Assembly: GCA_016714935.1 (NCBI GenBank)
Contig: JADKBU010000013.1
Location: 108,702 to 172,701, forward strand
DNA from: Candidatus Accumulibacter propinquus
Lineage (GTDB): Bacteria > Pseudomonadota > Gammaproteobacteria > Burkholderiales > Rhodocyclaceae
Direction: 5' to 3'
Length of the DNA stretch: 64,000 nucleotides
Part shown: positions 54,563 through 63,514 of the stretch, piece after piece
Position numbering within the stretch: the first letter of the stretch is position 1
How the letters are laid out: each line of letters begins with the position of its first letter
Translations under genes and position numbers: made by a program
Notes under the pieces: generated by a model
What the model saw: only the letters and a program-made list of their open reading frames with translations
Databases searched by the model: none
Told to the model about the DNA's origin: nothing

Positions 54563-57334
54563 GTGACGATGCTTGAAGCGCCGGTCGTCATCGCCGTCTC
54601 GCTGTGCTATCTCGGCTTGCTGTTTGCCGTAGCCTGGTGGGGCGACAAGCGCGCCGACCAGGGCAAGTCGATCATTGCCAACCCGACCATCTACGCCCTG
54701 TCGATGGCCGTTTACTGCACGACCTGGACCTTTTATGGCAGTGTCGGGCGCGCCGCGGTATCGGGAATCGGTTTTCTGCCGGTCTACCTGGGTCCAACGC
54801 TGGTCATGGCACTGGGCTGGTTCCTGCTGCTCAAGATGATTCGCATCGTCAAGGCCAACCGCATTACGTCGATTGCCGATTTCATCTCCTCGCGTTACGG
54901 CAAGAGCCATCTCCTCGGTGGCCTGGTCACCATCATTGCCGTCGTCGGCATCATTCCGTACATCGCCCTGCAACTCAAGGCGGTCTCCAGCAGCGTCAGC
55001 CTGTTGCTCAGCTACCCGGACATCGTGATGCCGGACCGCAGTGCGACGATGTCGGTGGCGGCCGACATGAGCTTCTACATCGCCCTGATCCTGGCGGCGT
55101 TCACGATTGTCTTCGGAACCCGGCACCTCGATGCCACCGAACGCCATGAAGGCATGGTGGCGGCGATTGCGCTGGAATCCGGAGTCAAACTGGTGGCCTT
55201 CCTGGCCGTCGGCGGGTTCGTTACCTACGGCCTTTACGATGGGTTCGGCGACATCTTCGAGCACATCACCACAAACCCCGAGCTGCGCCATCTGGCGACC
55301 GCGATTCCGTCGGGCGCCGGCTATACCGGCTGGTTCTCGCTGATCGTGCTTTCCGGCATGGCGGTTCTCTTCCTGCCGCGCCAGTTTCAGGTCGCGGTGG
55401 TTGAAAATGTCAACGAGGCGCACTTGAAGCGTGCCGCCTGGCTGTTTCCACTGTATTTGCTGCTGATCAATATCTTCGTGCTGCCGATCGCGCTTGGCGG
55501 GCTGCTGCATTTTGCCGGGCAGGGGGTCGACGCCGATACCTTCGTCCTGACCCTGCCGATGTCGCAGCGCCAGGAGGGGCTGGCGCTGCTGGTATTCATT
55601 GGTGGCCTGTCGGCGGCGACCGGCATGGTGATCGTCGAAACCATTGCCCTGTCGACGATGGTCTGCAACGATCTGGTGATGCCCTTGCTGCTGCGCCACA
55701 AGCGAATGGCGATCGAGGAAGCGAAGGATCTCTCGGGGGTGCTGCTCAGTATCCGGCGCGGTGCGATCGTGCTGATCCTGCTGCTGGGCTACCTCTACTT
55801 TCGGCTCGCCGGCGAAGCGTACGCCCTGGTGGCCATCGGGTTGATCAGTTTCTCGGCGGTGGCCCAGTTTGCCCCGGCGATGATCGGCGGCATGTACTGG
55901 CGCGGCGGAACGCGAGGCGGGGCCCTGGCTGGCCTGGCGGCGGGCTTCATGGTCTGGGCCTATACCTTGCTGCTGCCGTCGTTTGCCAAGTCGGGCTGGC
56001 TTCCGGACGAGTTCCTGACGCAGGGCCTGTTCGGAATCGAGCTGTTGCGACCCCAGCAACTGTTTGGTCTCGGCGGCTTCGACGAAATCTCCCACTGCCT
56101 GTTCTGGAGTTTCTTGGCCAATATCGGCGCGTATGTCGGGGTCTCGCTGCTGCGGCCGCCAATGGTCGCCGAGGCGACCCAGGCGACGGTTTTCGTAGAC
56201 GCGCTGAAGAATAACGGACCGGTAGGGGCCGCCTTGTGGCGCGGACGCGCGAAAGTCAGCGACCTGCAGGAACTGGTCGGGCGCTTCCTCGGCCCGACAC
56301 GGGCGCAAACGCTGTTCGTGGCCTATGCGCGCAGGCGAGGTCATGCCGACGGCGTGATGCTCGAAGCCGACGCGCAGTTGGTGCAGTTCGCCGAATCGCT
56401 GCTGGCTGGCGCCATCGGCAGTGCGTCGGCGCGTGTCATGGTGGCTTCGGTGGCCAAGGAGGAGCCGCTGAGTATCGAAGAGGTCATGCACATTCTCGAC
56501 GAAGCATCGCAGTTGCGCACCTACAGCCGCGAACTGGAGCGCAAATCGCGCGAGTTGACGGCAGCCACGCTGGAGTTGCAGGAAGCCAACGAGCGCTTGC
56601 AGGAACTTGATCGCGTCAAGGACGACATCATGTCCTCGGTGACGCACGAGCTGCGTACGCCGCTGACATCGATCCGCGCCTTTTCGGAATTGCTGCGCGA
56701 CGATCCCAGGATGCACCTGGCGGATCGCGAGCGTTTTCTCGGGCTGATCGTCAGCGAGGCCGAGCGACTGACGCGATTGATCAATCAGACCCTCGATCTG
56801 GCGAAGATCGAATCGGGACGCGCCGACTGGAATGGCTGCGAGCTCGACCTCAAGGAGGTCATCGAGCAGTCGATTGCCGCGACCAGTCAACTGTTTCGTG
56901 AGAAAGGAGCGGACGTGGAACTCGATCTGCCCGATAATCCGCCGTTGATTCTTGCAGATCGCGATCGACTGATTCAGGTGATGTTGAATCTGCTTTCGAA
57001 CGCGGTAAAGTTCCTGGCGCCAGGAAGCGGTCGTGTTCGTGTCGCGCTGCAGCGGCTGGCGGATGGACTCGAAGTCAGTGTGGCCGACAATGGGCCCGGC
57101 ATTCGTGCGGAAGATCAGCAACTGATTTTCGAGAAGTTTCGCCAGGTCGGCGATACGATGACCGCCAAGCCTGCGGGTACCGGTCTCGGGCTGCCGATCA
57201 GTCGGCGTATCGTCGAACACTTTGGCGGCAAGCTGTGGGTGGAAAGCGTCCCGGGGGAGGGGGCGACCTTCCGCTTCACCTTGCCATTCGCGCCGGTACG
57301 GGAGACGGCAGTCGCCGTGGCCGAGGGCGCGTAG
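54563..57334 (+). CDS. Sensor histidine kinase with sodium:solute symporter-like domain (CbrA-like), 923 aa
   Basis: The N-terminal half (about 1-520) is an SSS-family transporter-like membrane domain with around 13 helices. It opens with SLCYLGLLFAVAWWGDKRAD and has IYALSMAVYCTTWTFYGSVG, SIADFISSRYGKS, and later MIGGMYWRGGTRGGALAGL. A linker (about 560-670) and coiled coil lead to HisKA with H695 in VTHELRTPL and a HATPase_c domain (NLLSNAVKF, ADNGPGI, GTGLGLPISRRIV). There is no receiver domain; the gene for a single-domain receiver follows. CbrA-type sensors respond to nutrient state and may couple solute transport to kinase activity. The frame starts with GTG at 54563; an ATG two codons later is also possible. 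Confidence 0.93.
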   Translation: MTMLEAPVVIAVSLCYLGLLFAVAWWGDKRADQGKSIIANPTIYALSMAVYCTTWTFYGSVGRAAVSGIGFLPVYLGPTLVMALGWFLLLKMIRIVKANRITSIADFISSRYGKSHLLGGLVTIIAVVGIIPYIALQLKAVSSSVSLLLSYPDIVMPDRSATMSVAADMSFYIALILAAFTIVFGTRHLDATERHEGMVAAIALESGVKLVAFLAVGGFVTYGLYDGFGDIFEHITTNPELRHLATAIPSGAGYTGWFSLIVLSGMAVLFLPRQFQVAVVENVNEAHLKRAAWLFPLYLLLINIFVLPIALGGLLHFAGQGVDADTFVLTLPMSQRQEGLALLVFIGGLSAATGMVIVETIALSTMVCNDLVMPLLLRHKRMAIEEAKDLSGVLLSIRRGAIVLILLLGYLYFRLAGEAYALVAIGLISFSAVAQFAPAMIGGMYWRGGTRGGALAGLAAGFMVWAYTLLLPSFAKSGWLPDEFLTQGLFGIELLRPQQLFGLGGFDEISHCLFWSFLANIGAYVGVSLLRPPMVAEATQATVFVDALKNNGPVGAALWRGRAKVSDLQELVGRFLGPTRAQTLFVAYARRRGHADGVMLEADAQLVQFAESLLAGAIGSASARVMVASVAKEEPLSIEEVMHILDEASQLRTYSRELERKSRELTAATLELQEANERLQELDRVKDDIMSSVTHELRTPLTSIRAFSELLRDDPRMHLADRERFLGLIVSEAERLTRLINQTLDLAKIESGRADWNGCELDLKEVIEQSIAATSQLFREKGADVELDLPDNPPLILADRDRLIQVMLNLLSNAVKFLAPGSGRVRVALQRLADGLEVSVADNGPGIRAEDQQLIFEKFRQVGDTMTAKPAGTGLGLPISRRIVEHFGGKLWVESVPGEGATFRFTLPFAPVRETAVAVAEGA

Positions 57335-57465
57335 ATGAATTGCCGCGGAAACTGAGTCTGTGACTCATCCGGTTGCCGGGGTTGGGGAGGGGTCACGACG
57401 CGCATGCTCCGTGCACTGCTGGAGTTGCGACTGTTGGGCGTAGTTCATTCACGATCGGAGTGTTG

Positions 57466-57834
57466 ATGAGCAAAAAAATACTGATTGCCGACGACGAGCA
57501 GAATATTGTCATCTCGATCGAATTTCTTCTGCGTCGCGAGGGCTTTGCGGTGCTGGTTGCCGGAGACGGAGAAGAGGCTCTGGCGAAGGTGCGTGCCGAA
57601 CGACCGGATCTCGTTCTCCTCGACGTCATGATGCCGAGGATGAACGGCTTCGATGTCTGTCAGGCCTTGCGTGCCGATCCCGACTTGAGTGGCACGCGCA
57701 TCCTGATGCTGACGGCCAAGGGGCGCGACACGGAAGTGAGCAAGGGGCTCGGGCTTGGCGCCGATGGCTATATGACCAAGCCTTTCTCCACCAAGGAACT
57801 GCTCGCCGAAGTGCGCAAGCTCCTCGGAATGTAG
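57466..57834 (+). CDS. Single-domain response regulator, 122 aa
   Basis: This is a stand-alone receiver domain with the acidic pair D9-D10, phosphoacceptor D53 (LVLLDVMMPRMNG), T83 and K105 (YMTKPF). It has no output domain, so it works by protein interaction or as a phosphorelay intermediate. The start at 57466 has GGAG six bases upstream. It sits between the SSS-type kinase and the membrane exonuclease gene (three-base gap downstream), and is the obvious partner of the kinase. Confidence 0.93.
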   Translation: MSKKILIADDEQNIVISIEFLLRREGFAVLVAGDGEEALAKVRAERPDLVLLDVMMPRMNGFDVCQALRADPDLSGTRILMLTAKGRDTEVSKGLGLGADGYMTKPFSTKELLAEVRKLLGM

Positions 57835-57837
57835 CCG

Positions 57838-60039
57838 ATGAAACCCAACCGACGGCTATTGCTTGCCGTTGCCGCTGCCTGCCTGTTCGTGCTGACGGTG
57901 GTGGTCACCACAGCGGCCCTGATGCTGGCCAGTGAAGCCGACGCCAGCGGCGGCGGCAGGACTCCCGAAGAGAGAATCGTCGCTCTCGTCGTGCTGGCCC
58001 TGGCGGCGTGTGCCGTGAGTTGCTGGGTGATCTACAGCCTGTACGGGCTCTACGTCAGTGCCCCATTGCGGATGGCGGAAGAACTGGCGGCCACGGCTGC
58101 GCATCGTGGTCTCCGGTTGTTGGGCGAGTATGGCGCAGAGGAACTGCGAGTCCTGGTTCAGGCCGCCAATCAAGTGCTGGCGGTACGCGACGCACTGGAA
58201 GTGGATGTCGCCGAGCGCATACGCCAGGCGCGTGCTTCCCTCGAGGAAGAGCGCAGCCGCCTGGCGGCGTTGATGGCTGACCTCAGTCAGAGTGTCGTGG
58301 TCTGCAACCTCGATGGCCGGGTACTCCTTTATAACCAGCGGGCCAGGCAGGAACTTTCGAGCGGTACGGATGGCGGGAATGCCGAATTGCTGGGTCTTGG
58401 ACGTTCGATTTACACGGTTTTTGACCGGGCACTGATCGAGCATGCGCTCGAACGCCTGCAGCAAGCCAGTCGCGAGGGAACGGAGGCGGCGGATAGCCGG
58501 AGGCTGCTCGGATCGGCGCAGTTCGTTACGGCGACGCGCGCGGGTCGCCTGTTGCGCGCGCACATGTCGCCGGTGCTTGGTGCCGAGGGTCCGCACCATG
58601 CCCGCGTTGGCGCTGTTTCGATCACCGGATTCGTGCTCGTGCTCGAAGACGTCACCAGTACCAACGAGCGGCACGCGCGCCGCGATGCGCTGATTCAGTC
58701 GCTGATCGAAGGTGGCCGCGGACCCCTGGGCAGCATCCGCGCCGCAGGCGAAATGCTCTCCGACTTTTCCGACATGCCTGGCCAGCAACGAGACCGTTTT
58801 CTGGGCGTCATCCGCGACGAGGCGCGGGCATTGTCGGCACAGTTCGAGAACGCGGCGGCGGCCTTCTCGAACGATTTGCGCGAGCGCTGGTTGCTGGAAG
58901 AAATCCTGGGTGCCGAGCTCGTCGCCGTTGCCGCCCGGCGCATCGGCGAGCGGCGTGCCAGCGAACGTCGCGCGCTGGCGGTGAAGAGCGAGAACATCGA
59001 TGAGGACCTGTGGCTGCGGGTGGACAGCTTCGGACTTCTGCAAGCCTTGCGCTATCTGGCCCTGCGCTTGCAGGACGAGTACGAGGTGCGCGAGGTGCGG
59101 CTGTCGCTGACGCGCAGCGGGTCTTTGGCGCAGCTCGATCTGTCATGGCTGGGCACGTTCATGAACAACGAGACGGCGATGAGCTGGTTGCAGGATCCGA
59201 TGACCAGCGGAGGCGAAATATCTCCGCTGAGCGTCGTCGATGTGATTGAGCGCTGTAACGGCGACATCTGGTTTCAGCGCGAGCGGGTGTCACATCGCGC
59301 TTTCTTTCGGACGATGTTGCCGGCCGCCGAGGCGCCGAAGGATCTGCCGCATGCGATCATGGCGGCACCGGAGGGCGAACGTCCCGAGTTCTATGATTTC
59401 GATATCTTCCTGTGGTCGGCCGCGAGCCACGAACTCGACGACCGGCCTCTCGTGGAACTGTCCTACACCGTATTCGATACCGAAACGACCGGCCTGTTGC
59501 CGTCCGAAGGCGACGAAATCATCCAGATCGGCGCGACACGCATCGTCAATCGTCGACTGCTGCGCCATGAGTGTCTCGATCAACTCGTAGACCCGCGCCG
59601 TCCACTTTCGCCGCAGTCAATCGCCATCCACGGCATCACCCCGGATCTGCTGGTCGGGCAGCCGCAGATCGAGATTGTCCTGCCGAAGTTCCATGCCTTT
59701 TGCGCAGACACGGTTCTGGTCGGGCACAACGCCGCTTTCGACATGCGCTTCCTGCAACTGAAGGAGGAACAGACCGGGGTGCGTTTCGAGCAACCAGTGC
59801 TCGACACCTTCCTGCTTTCGGCCGTAATCCACCCCAACCAGACCAGCCATCGCCTGGAAGCGATCGCCGAACGTCTCGGGGTGTCGGTGTTCGGGCGCCA
59901 CACGGCGCTTGGCGATGCGATGGTGACTGGCGAAGTGTTCCTGAAGATGCTGCCCCTGCTCGCCGAGATGGGCATCACGACCTTGCGGCAGGCACGTGAA
60001 GCCAGTCAGCGGACCTTCCATGCCCGACTCAAATACTGA
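57838..60039 (+). CDS. Membrane protein with degenerate kinase region and C-terminal DnaQ-type 3'-5' exonuclease, 733 aa
   Basis: Two membrane helices (about residues 7-30 and 46-70) are followed by a coiled segment, a PAS-like domain (about 140-280) and a region laid out like a histidine kinase. In that region GGRGPLGSIRAAGEML stands where SHELRTPL is expected, so the phospho-accepting His is absent. The ATP-binding boxes are also poor (LLQALRYLALRL for the N box; no GxGxG). The last 190 residues are a DEDDh exonuclease: D547-x-E549 in FDTETTG, HNAAFD with D635, and H688-TALG-D693. The domain resembles the DNA polymerase III epsilon subunit (DnaQ). The gene starts three bases after the receiver gene and overlaps the next gene. 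The exonuclease looks active; the kinase part looks like a sensor or scaffold only. Confidence 0.88.
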   Translation: MKPNRRLLLAVAAACLFVLTVVVTTAALMLASEADASGGGRTPEERIVALVVLALAACAVSCWVIYSLYGLYVSAPLRMAEELAATAAHRGLRLLGEYGAEELRVLVQAANQVLAVRDALEVDVAERIRQARASLEEERSRLAALMADLSQSVVVCNLDGRVLLYNQRARQELSSGTDGGNAELLGLGRSIYTVFDRALIEHALERLQQASREGTEAADSRRLLGSAQFVTATRAGRLLRAHMSPVLGAEGPHHARVGAVSITGFVLVLEDVTSTNERHARRDALIQSLIEGGRGPLGSIRAAGEMLSDFSDMPGQQRDRFLGVIRDEARALSAQFENAAAAFSNDLRERWLLEEILGAELVAVAARRIGERRASERRALAVKSENIDEDLWLRVDSFGLLQALRYLALRLQDEYEVREVRLSLTRSGSLAQLDLSWLGTFMNNETAMSWLQDPMTSGGEISPLSVVDVIERCNGDIWFQRERVSHRAFFRTMLPAAEAPKDLPHAIMAAPEGERPEFYDFDIFLWSAASHELDDRPLVELSYTVFDTETTGLLPSEGDEIIQIGATRIVNRRLLRHECLDQLVDPRRPLSPQSIAIHGITPDLLVGQPQIEIVLPKFHAFCADTVLVGHNAAFDMRFLQLKEEQTGVRFEQPVLDTFLLSAVIHPNQTSHRLEAIAERLGVSVFGRHTALGDAMVTGEVFLKMLPLLAEMGITTLRQAREASQRTFHARLKY

Positions 60040-61483
60040 GTCGGCAACGCGGGCGGCAGCGTTCTCGCCGTATGTCGCGCTGCGCAGTCTGGTGCGCGGG
60101 CGAGCGCTCACGGTCGGTCCAGCGGTCAGCGTGCGCGAGGCGCTGCTGCTGCTCGACCGCATGCGGGCAGACGCCGTGGTGGTGCTCGATGAGAGCACCC
60201 GGGTACCGCTGGGCATCATTACCCTGCCGGATGTGGTGCGCCGCATTGCCATCGAGGGCGGCGATCTGCAGGCACCGATCGCCGCGGTGATGACCAGTGG
60301 CCTGATTACCGTGCCGGCTGACGGCACCGTTCATCAGGCCAGCGTGGTGATGGTCAGGCGCGGCGTGCGCCATCTGGTCCTCACTGAAGCCGACGGCAGT
60401 TACTTCGATCTCATCTCGCAGAGCGATCTGTATACGCTGCCGGGCGCGCAGAGCACAGACCTGGTGCAGGCGATCCTGGCGGCACGCGATCTGCGTACGC
60501 TGGTTGGCCTGGCGAGCGAAGTCCGTCGCTTTGTTGTCCGCCTGGTCGCCGAGCGAGTGAATGCCGAAGCGCTCTGCCATCGTCTTTCGTCGCTCAACGA
60601 TTTGCTGACGCTGCAGGTCATCGAACTGGTTGCCGGCCAGTTCGATCTCCCTTACGTACCCTGGTGCTGGCTGGTGTTTGGCTCGGAAGGCAGGCTTGAG
60701 CAGACGCTGGCCACCGACCAGGACAACGGGCTGATCTTTGCTGCTGAATCGGATGCACAGGCGAGCAGCCTGCGCACGGCGTTCCTGCCCTTTGCCCGGG
60801 CGGTCAATGAGGCGCTCGATGCTTGTGGTTTCCCGCTGTGCAAAGGCAACATCATGGCCAGCAACCCGCAGTGGTGTCTATCCACCAGTGAGTGGCGGAG
60901 CGCCTTTTCCGGCTGGCTGGAATCACCACAACCCGAGGCGCTCCTCAATTCGAGCATCTTTTTCGACTTTCGCGCGCTTTATGGGCAGGAGTCGCTGGCC
61001 AATGAATTGCGTGCCTGGTTGCTGGCCAGAGCGTCCTCGTATCCGATCTTCCTGCGCGCGATGGTCGAGAACACGCTCAACTGGGAGTCGCCGCTCAACT
61101 GGTGGAATGGCTTCCGCTATGATCGGGACAAGGCGTTTCCGCATACCATCGATCTCAAGAAGCACGGCTCGCGACCCTTCGTAGACGCTGCACGCATCCA
61201 CGCCCTGGCAAGCCGGATACCGGATACCAATACGGTCGAGCGGCTACGCGTCAGCGGCGAGAAGATGGGGATGGCAGCGGAGGAGTTGGCGGCGCTGATC
61301 GACGCCTTTCATCACATTCAGCGTCTCCGGCTTGAGCACCAGATGCGCAGCGGCGCCGGATCCGACTGTAACCGAATTGATCCCGACGATCTGCACGAAC
61401 TGGACCGCCTGATCCTGAAGGAATCGTTAAAGCAGGTCCAGAATTTGCAACGGCGACTGGCGCGTGCGCATGCGCCGGCTTAG
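60020..61483 (+). CDS. CBS-domain protein with DUF294-type nucleotidyltransferase, 487 aa
   Basis: A pair of CBS domains (about residues 15-145, with VGPAVSVREALLLLDRM and VPADGTVHQASVVMVRRGVRHLV) is followed by a GlnD-like nucleotidyltransferase domain. The signature is G221-S-EGRLEQTLAT-D233-Q-D235-NG. A C-terminal DUF294-type helical domain completes the protein. CBS pairs usually bind adenine nucleotides, so regulation by energy state is likely. The nucleotidyl target is unknown. The start is set at ATG 60020, overlapping the exonuclease gene by 20 bases; a GTG at 59996 is an alternative. Exonuclease and CBS/NTase genes next to SSS proteins occur together in other proteobacteria. Confidence 0.88.
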   Translation: MPDSNTESATRAAAFSPYVALRSLVRGRALTVGPAVSVREALLLLDRMRADAVVVLDESTRVPLGIITLPDVVRRIAIEGGDLQAPIAAVMTSGLITVPADGTVHQASVVMVRRGVRHLVLTEADGSYFDLISQSDLYTLPGAQSTDLVQAILAARDLRTLVGLASEVRRFVVRLVAERVNAEALCHRLSSLNDLLTLQVIELVAGQFDLPYVPWCWLVFGSEGRLEQTLATDQDNGLIFAAESDAQASSLRTAFLPFARAVNEALDACGFPLCKGNIMASNPQWCLSTSEWRSAFSGWLESPQPEALLNSSIFFDFRALYGQESLANELRAWLLARASSYPIFLRAMVENTLNWESPLNWWNGFRYDRDKAFPHTIDLKKHGSRPFVDAARIHALASRIPDTNTVERLRVSGEKMGMAAEELAALIDAFHHIQRLRLEHQMRSGAGSDCNRIDPDDLHELDRLILKESLKQVQNLQRRLARAHAPA

Positions 61484-61536
61484 GCGGCGTTTCCGTCAGT
61501 TCCAGTAGCCGTGCAGAGGGGCTTGTCGCCGGTCCT

Positions 61537-61962
61537 TCAGGATGTTGCGCGCGTGCGAAAGTTCTCGGGTATGGCCGCCGCCTTGCGTGCCCCGTAATCG
61601 TAGAAAACGATGCCGGTCTTGCCGCGTGCGACCTCGCGTTGACTCGATTTCTCACGCATGCACCAGAGCAGGTCGCAGCCCTTGCTGCCGAAATCCCGGG
61701 CCGTCATCTGGGCGACCATCACCTCGCCGTGAAACGCTTCCGACTTGTACTGCAGCGCGGCGTCCGCAATGACGATGCCCAGTCCTTCGACATCCAGTTC
61801 GGTATACCCGAGCGACTGGAAGAAACGCGCGCGCGCCTCGGAAACCACGGCCAACAGCGCTGCGTTGTCGAGGTGACCGGCGTAATTCATGTGGCTCAGA
61901 TAGAGCGTGATTTCGGTGGAAAAGGCAAAGTTCTCGGGCAGATCGATCTGGATTCTGGGCAT
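61537..61962 (-). CDS. Hotdog-fold acyl-CoA thioesterase family protein, 141 aa
   Basis: This is a 4HBT-like protein. FSTEITLYLSHMNYAGHLDNAALLAVVSEARARFF contains the helix-start Asp/Asn region of hotdog thioesterases, and VIADAALQYKSEAFHGEVMVAQM is the typical central strand pair. The length fits. It probably hydrolyses acyl-CoA or a related thioester; the substrate is unknown. Only a weak ribosome site precedes the ATG at 61962. It is convergent with the CBS/NTase gene. Confidence 0.85.
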   Translation of the reverse strand: MPRIQIDLPENFAFSTEITLYLSHMNYAGHLDNAALLAVVSEARARFFQSLGYTELDVEGLGIVIADAALQYKSEAFHGEVMVAQMTARDFGSKGCDLLWCMREKSSQREVARGKTGIVFYDYGARKAAAIPENFRTRATS

Positions 61963-62120
61963 GGTCTAGCCTGTATCGGAGGATTGCAGAGGAAATGTTG
62001 CTCGCGTATGGGGTTCCGGAAGGCAGAACCAGCGACGCTGCTCGATTGTCCTCTCTTTTGATGCAAGCGGCGGTGGGCCGATCCGTTGGGGGCTGCCCTG
62101 GACGACTCGGGTCGGCGTTT

Positions 62121-62300
62121 TCAGTGGTTCGCGGTGGGCGACATCAGCAGAGCATGCAGGAACCTGTCGGTCCACTTTGCCAGCCAGGCCAGCGCCTTGC
62201 GGAGGCTGACGGCTGTGACTTCGCCGGCGGCGATGCTGCGCTGGTAACGCGCGCGTTCAACGATCATCATGATTTCTTCGCGTTTGAGGTCGGTATTCAT
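62121..62300 (-). CDS. Small hypothetical protein, 59 aa
   Basis: On the minus strand, ATG 62300 lies behind AAGGAAG at a good distance and opens a 59-codon frame. It begins MNTDLKREEIMMIVERARYQ, continues RSIAAGEVTAVSLRKALAWL, and ends MSPTANH. It is a basic, helical, soluble protein with possible membrane-associating amphipathic helices (KALAWLAKWTDRFLHALLM). I do not recognise a named family. The composition, ribosome site and placement back-to-back with the LysR gene support a real gene. The strip 61963-62120 downstream of it shows nothing. Confidence 0.65.
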   Translation of the reverse strand: MNTDLKREEIMMIVERARYQRSIAAGEVTAVSLRKALAWLAKWTDRFLHALLMSPTANH

Positions 62301-62415
62301 TTGCTTCTTCCTTGGGTTGTTCTCGGTCCCCGAGAGTGCATCGTCACTGTATTTCCTGGAGGACGTGCTGGCAAATGATCAATTGTCAGCCGATGCGTGA
62401 GAATATCTCATCCAT

Positions 62416-63372
62416 ATGACTTACCGCCTACCTCCTCTCAACGCCCTGCGTGCCTTCGAAGCGGCGGCTCGCCACCTCAGTTTCAAGGACGCCGGCGAGG
62501 AGCTTTCCGTGACGCCCACAGCCATCAGTCACCAGATCCGGGGCCTTGAGGAGTATCTGGGCTTTTACCTTTTCCGCCGACTGACGCGGGCGCTGGAACT
62601 GACGCGCGAGGGCCGGGCGATGCTGCCGAAAGTGCGCGAGGGTCTGGAGTGCTTTGCCGCGGCGATCGAGAACACGCGACAGCACGATGCCGGTGGGCGC
62701 CTGCTGGTGACCTCGCCGCCAGCGTTCGCCAACCGCTGGTTGATCCGCCACCTGCCTGCTTTCACCGCTGCTCATCCGGAGATACAACTGCACATGGCGG
62801 CGTCGCTGGACACCATCGATGCGCGCGATGTTTCCGGCGTATCGGGACTGGAGGGGATCGACGTTCGTGACGACGAAGCCGAGGTATTCATCCGATTCGG
62901 CCACGGTCAGTACGACGGTTGCCGCGTCGATCGTCTGTTCGCGCCAGCCTATGCCGTGGTATGCAGTCCGCGGCTACTGTTGGGGATGCGACCGCTCAAC
63001 GAACCCGGCGACCTGCGCCGACACAACCTTCTGCATGACGAATCGATCATGGAGTTGCTGGATCGCCCGACCTGGGCCGAATGGCTGCAGGTGGCCGGAG
63101 TCAGCGGCATCAATCCGGATACCGGTACGCATTTCAGCGATCCTGGACTGGTCCTTTCGGCAGCAATCGACGGTGTGGGGGTGGCGATCGCCTCGAAGCC
63201 GTTGATCGAAGCCGAGGTCACGGCCGGACGACTGGTGGTGCCTTTCGACATCGTCATCCGCCGCACACAGGCCTACTACCTGGTAGCGCCGGAAGCCATT
63301 GCCGATCGGCCGATCGTCAACACCTTCCGGCGGTGGTTGCGCAGCGAGGCGGCGACCGTGGCCGAGGAATGA
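62416..63372 (+). CDS. LysR-type transcriptional regulator (GcvA-like), 318 aa
   Basis: The N-terminal winged helix-turn-helix is LNALRAFEAAARHLSFKDAGEELSVTPTAISHQIRGLEEYLG. The linker helix is followed by a periplasmic-binding-type effector domain (about residues 95-310) with LLVTSPPAFANRWLIRHLPAF, the pattern of the GcvA/AmpR-like subgroup. The effector is unknown. The gene is divergent from the 59-aa gene, 115 bases apart. LysR regulators often control a divergent neighbour, so that gene is a candidate target. Confidence 0.92.
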   Translation: MTYRLPPLNALRAFEAAARHLSFKDAGEELSVTPTAISHQIRGLEEYLGFYLFRRLTRALELTREGRAMLPKVREGLECFAAAIENTRQHDAGGRLLVTSPPAFANRWLIRHLPAFTAAHPEIQLHMAASLDTIDARDVSGVSGLEGIDVRDDEAEVFIRFGHGQYDGCRVDRLFAPAYAVVCSPRLLLGMRPLNEPGDLRRHNLLHDESIMELLDRPTWAEWLQVAGVSGINPDTGTHFSDPGLVLSAAIDGVGVAIASKPLIEAEVTAGRLVVPFDIVIRRTQAYYLVAPEAIADRPIVNTFRRWLRSEAATVAEE

Positions 63373-63514
63373 CCCGGTGCCGGTCGCCCTTCTGCCGCGT
63401 GAACCGATGCGCGCCGGGCCAGCGCTGCAGTGCGTTGCGGCCGGCGTGATGCCTGTTCGGTCGGGGGCCGCGGAGCGGCCTCGCATCGCCCTCCCTGTCC
63501 GTGGATGAGGGTCG

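Noticed and set aside
54224..57220. 998-codon minus-strand frame opposite the SSS-type kinase
   Set aside because: It is an antisense shadow; its sequence is low-complexity Q/H/R-rich and the plus strand encodes clear membrane helices and kinase motifs.
61995..62378. Plus-strand frame of 127 codons near the LysR gene
   Set aside because: It is opposite the 59-aa gene, which has the better ribosome site and composition.
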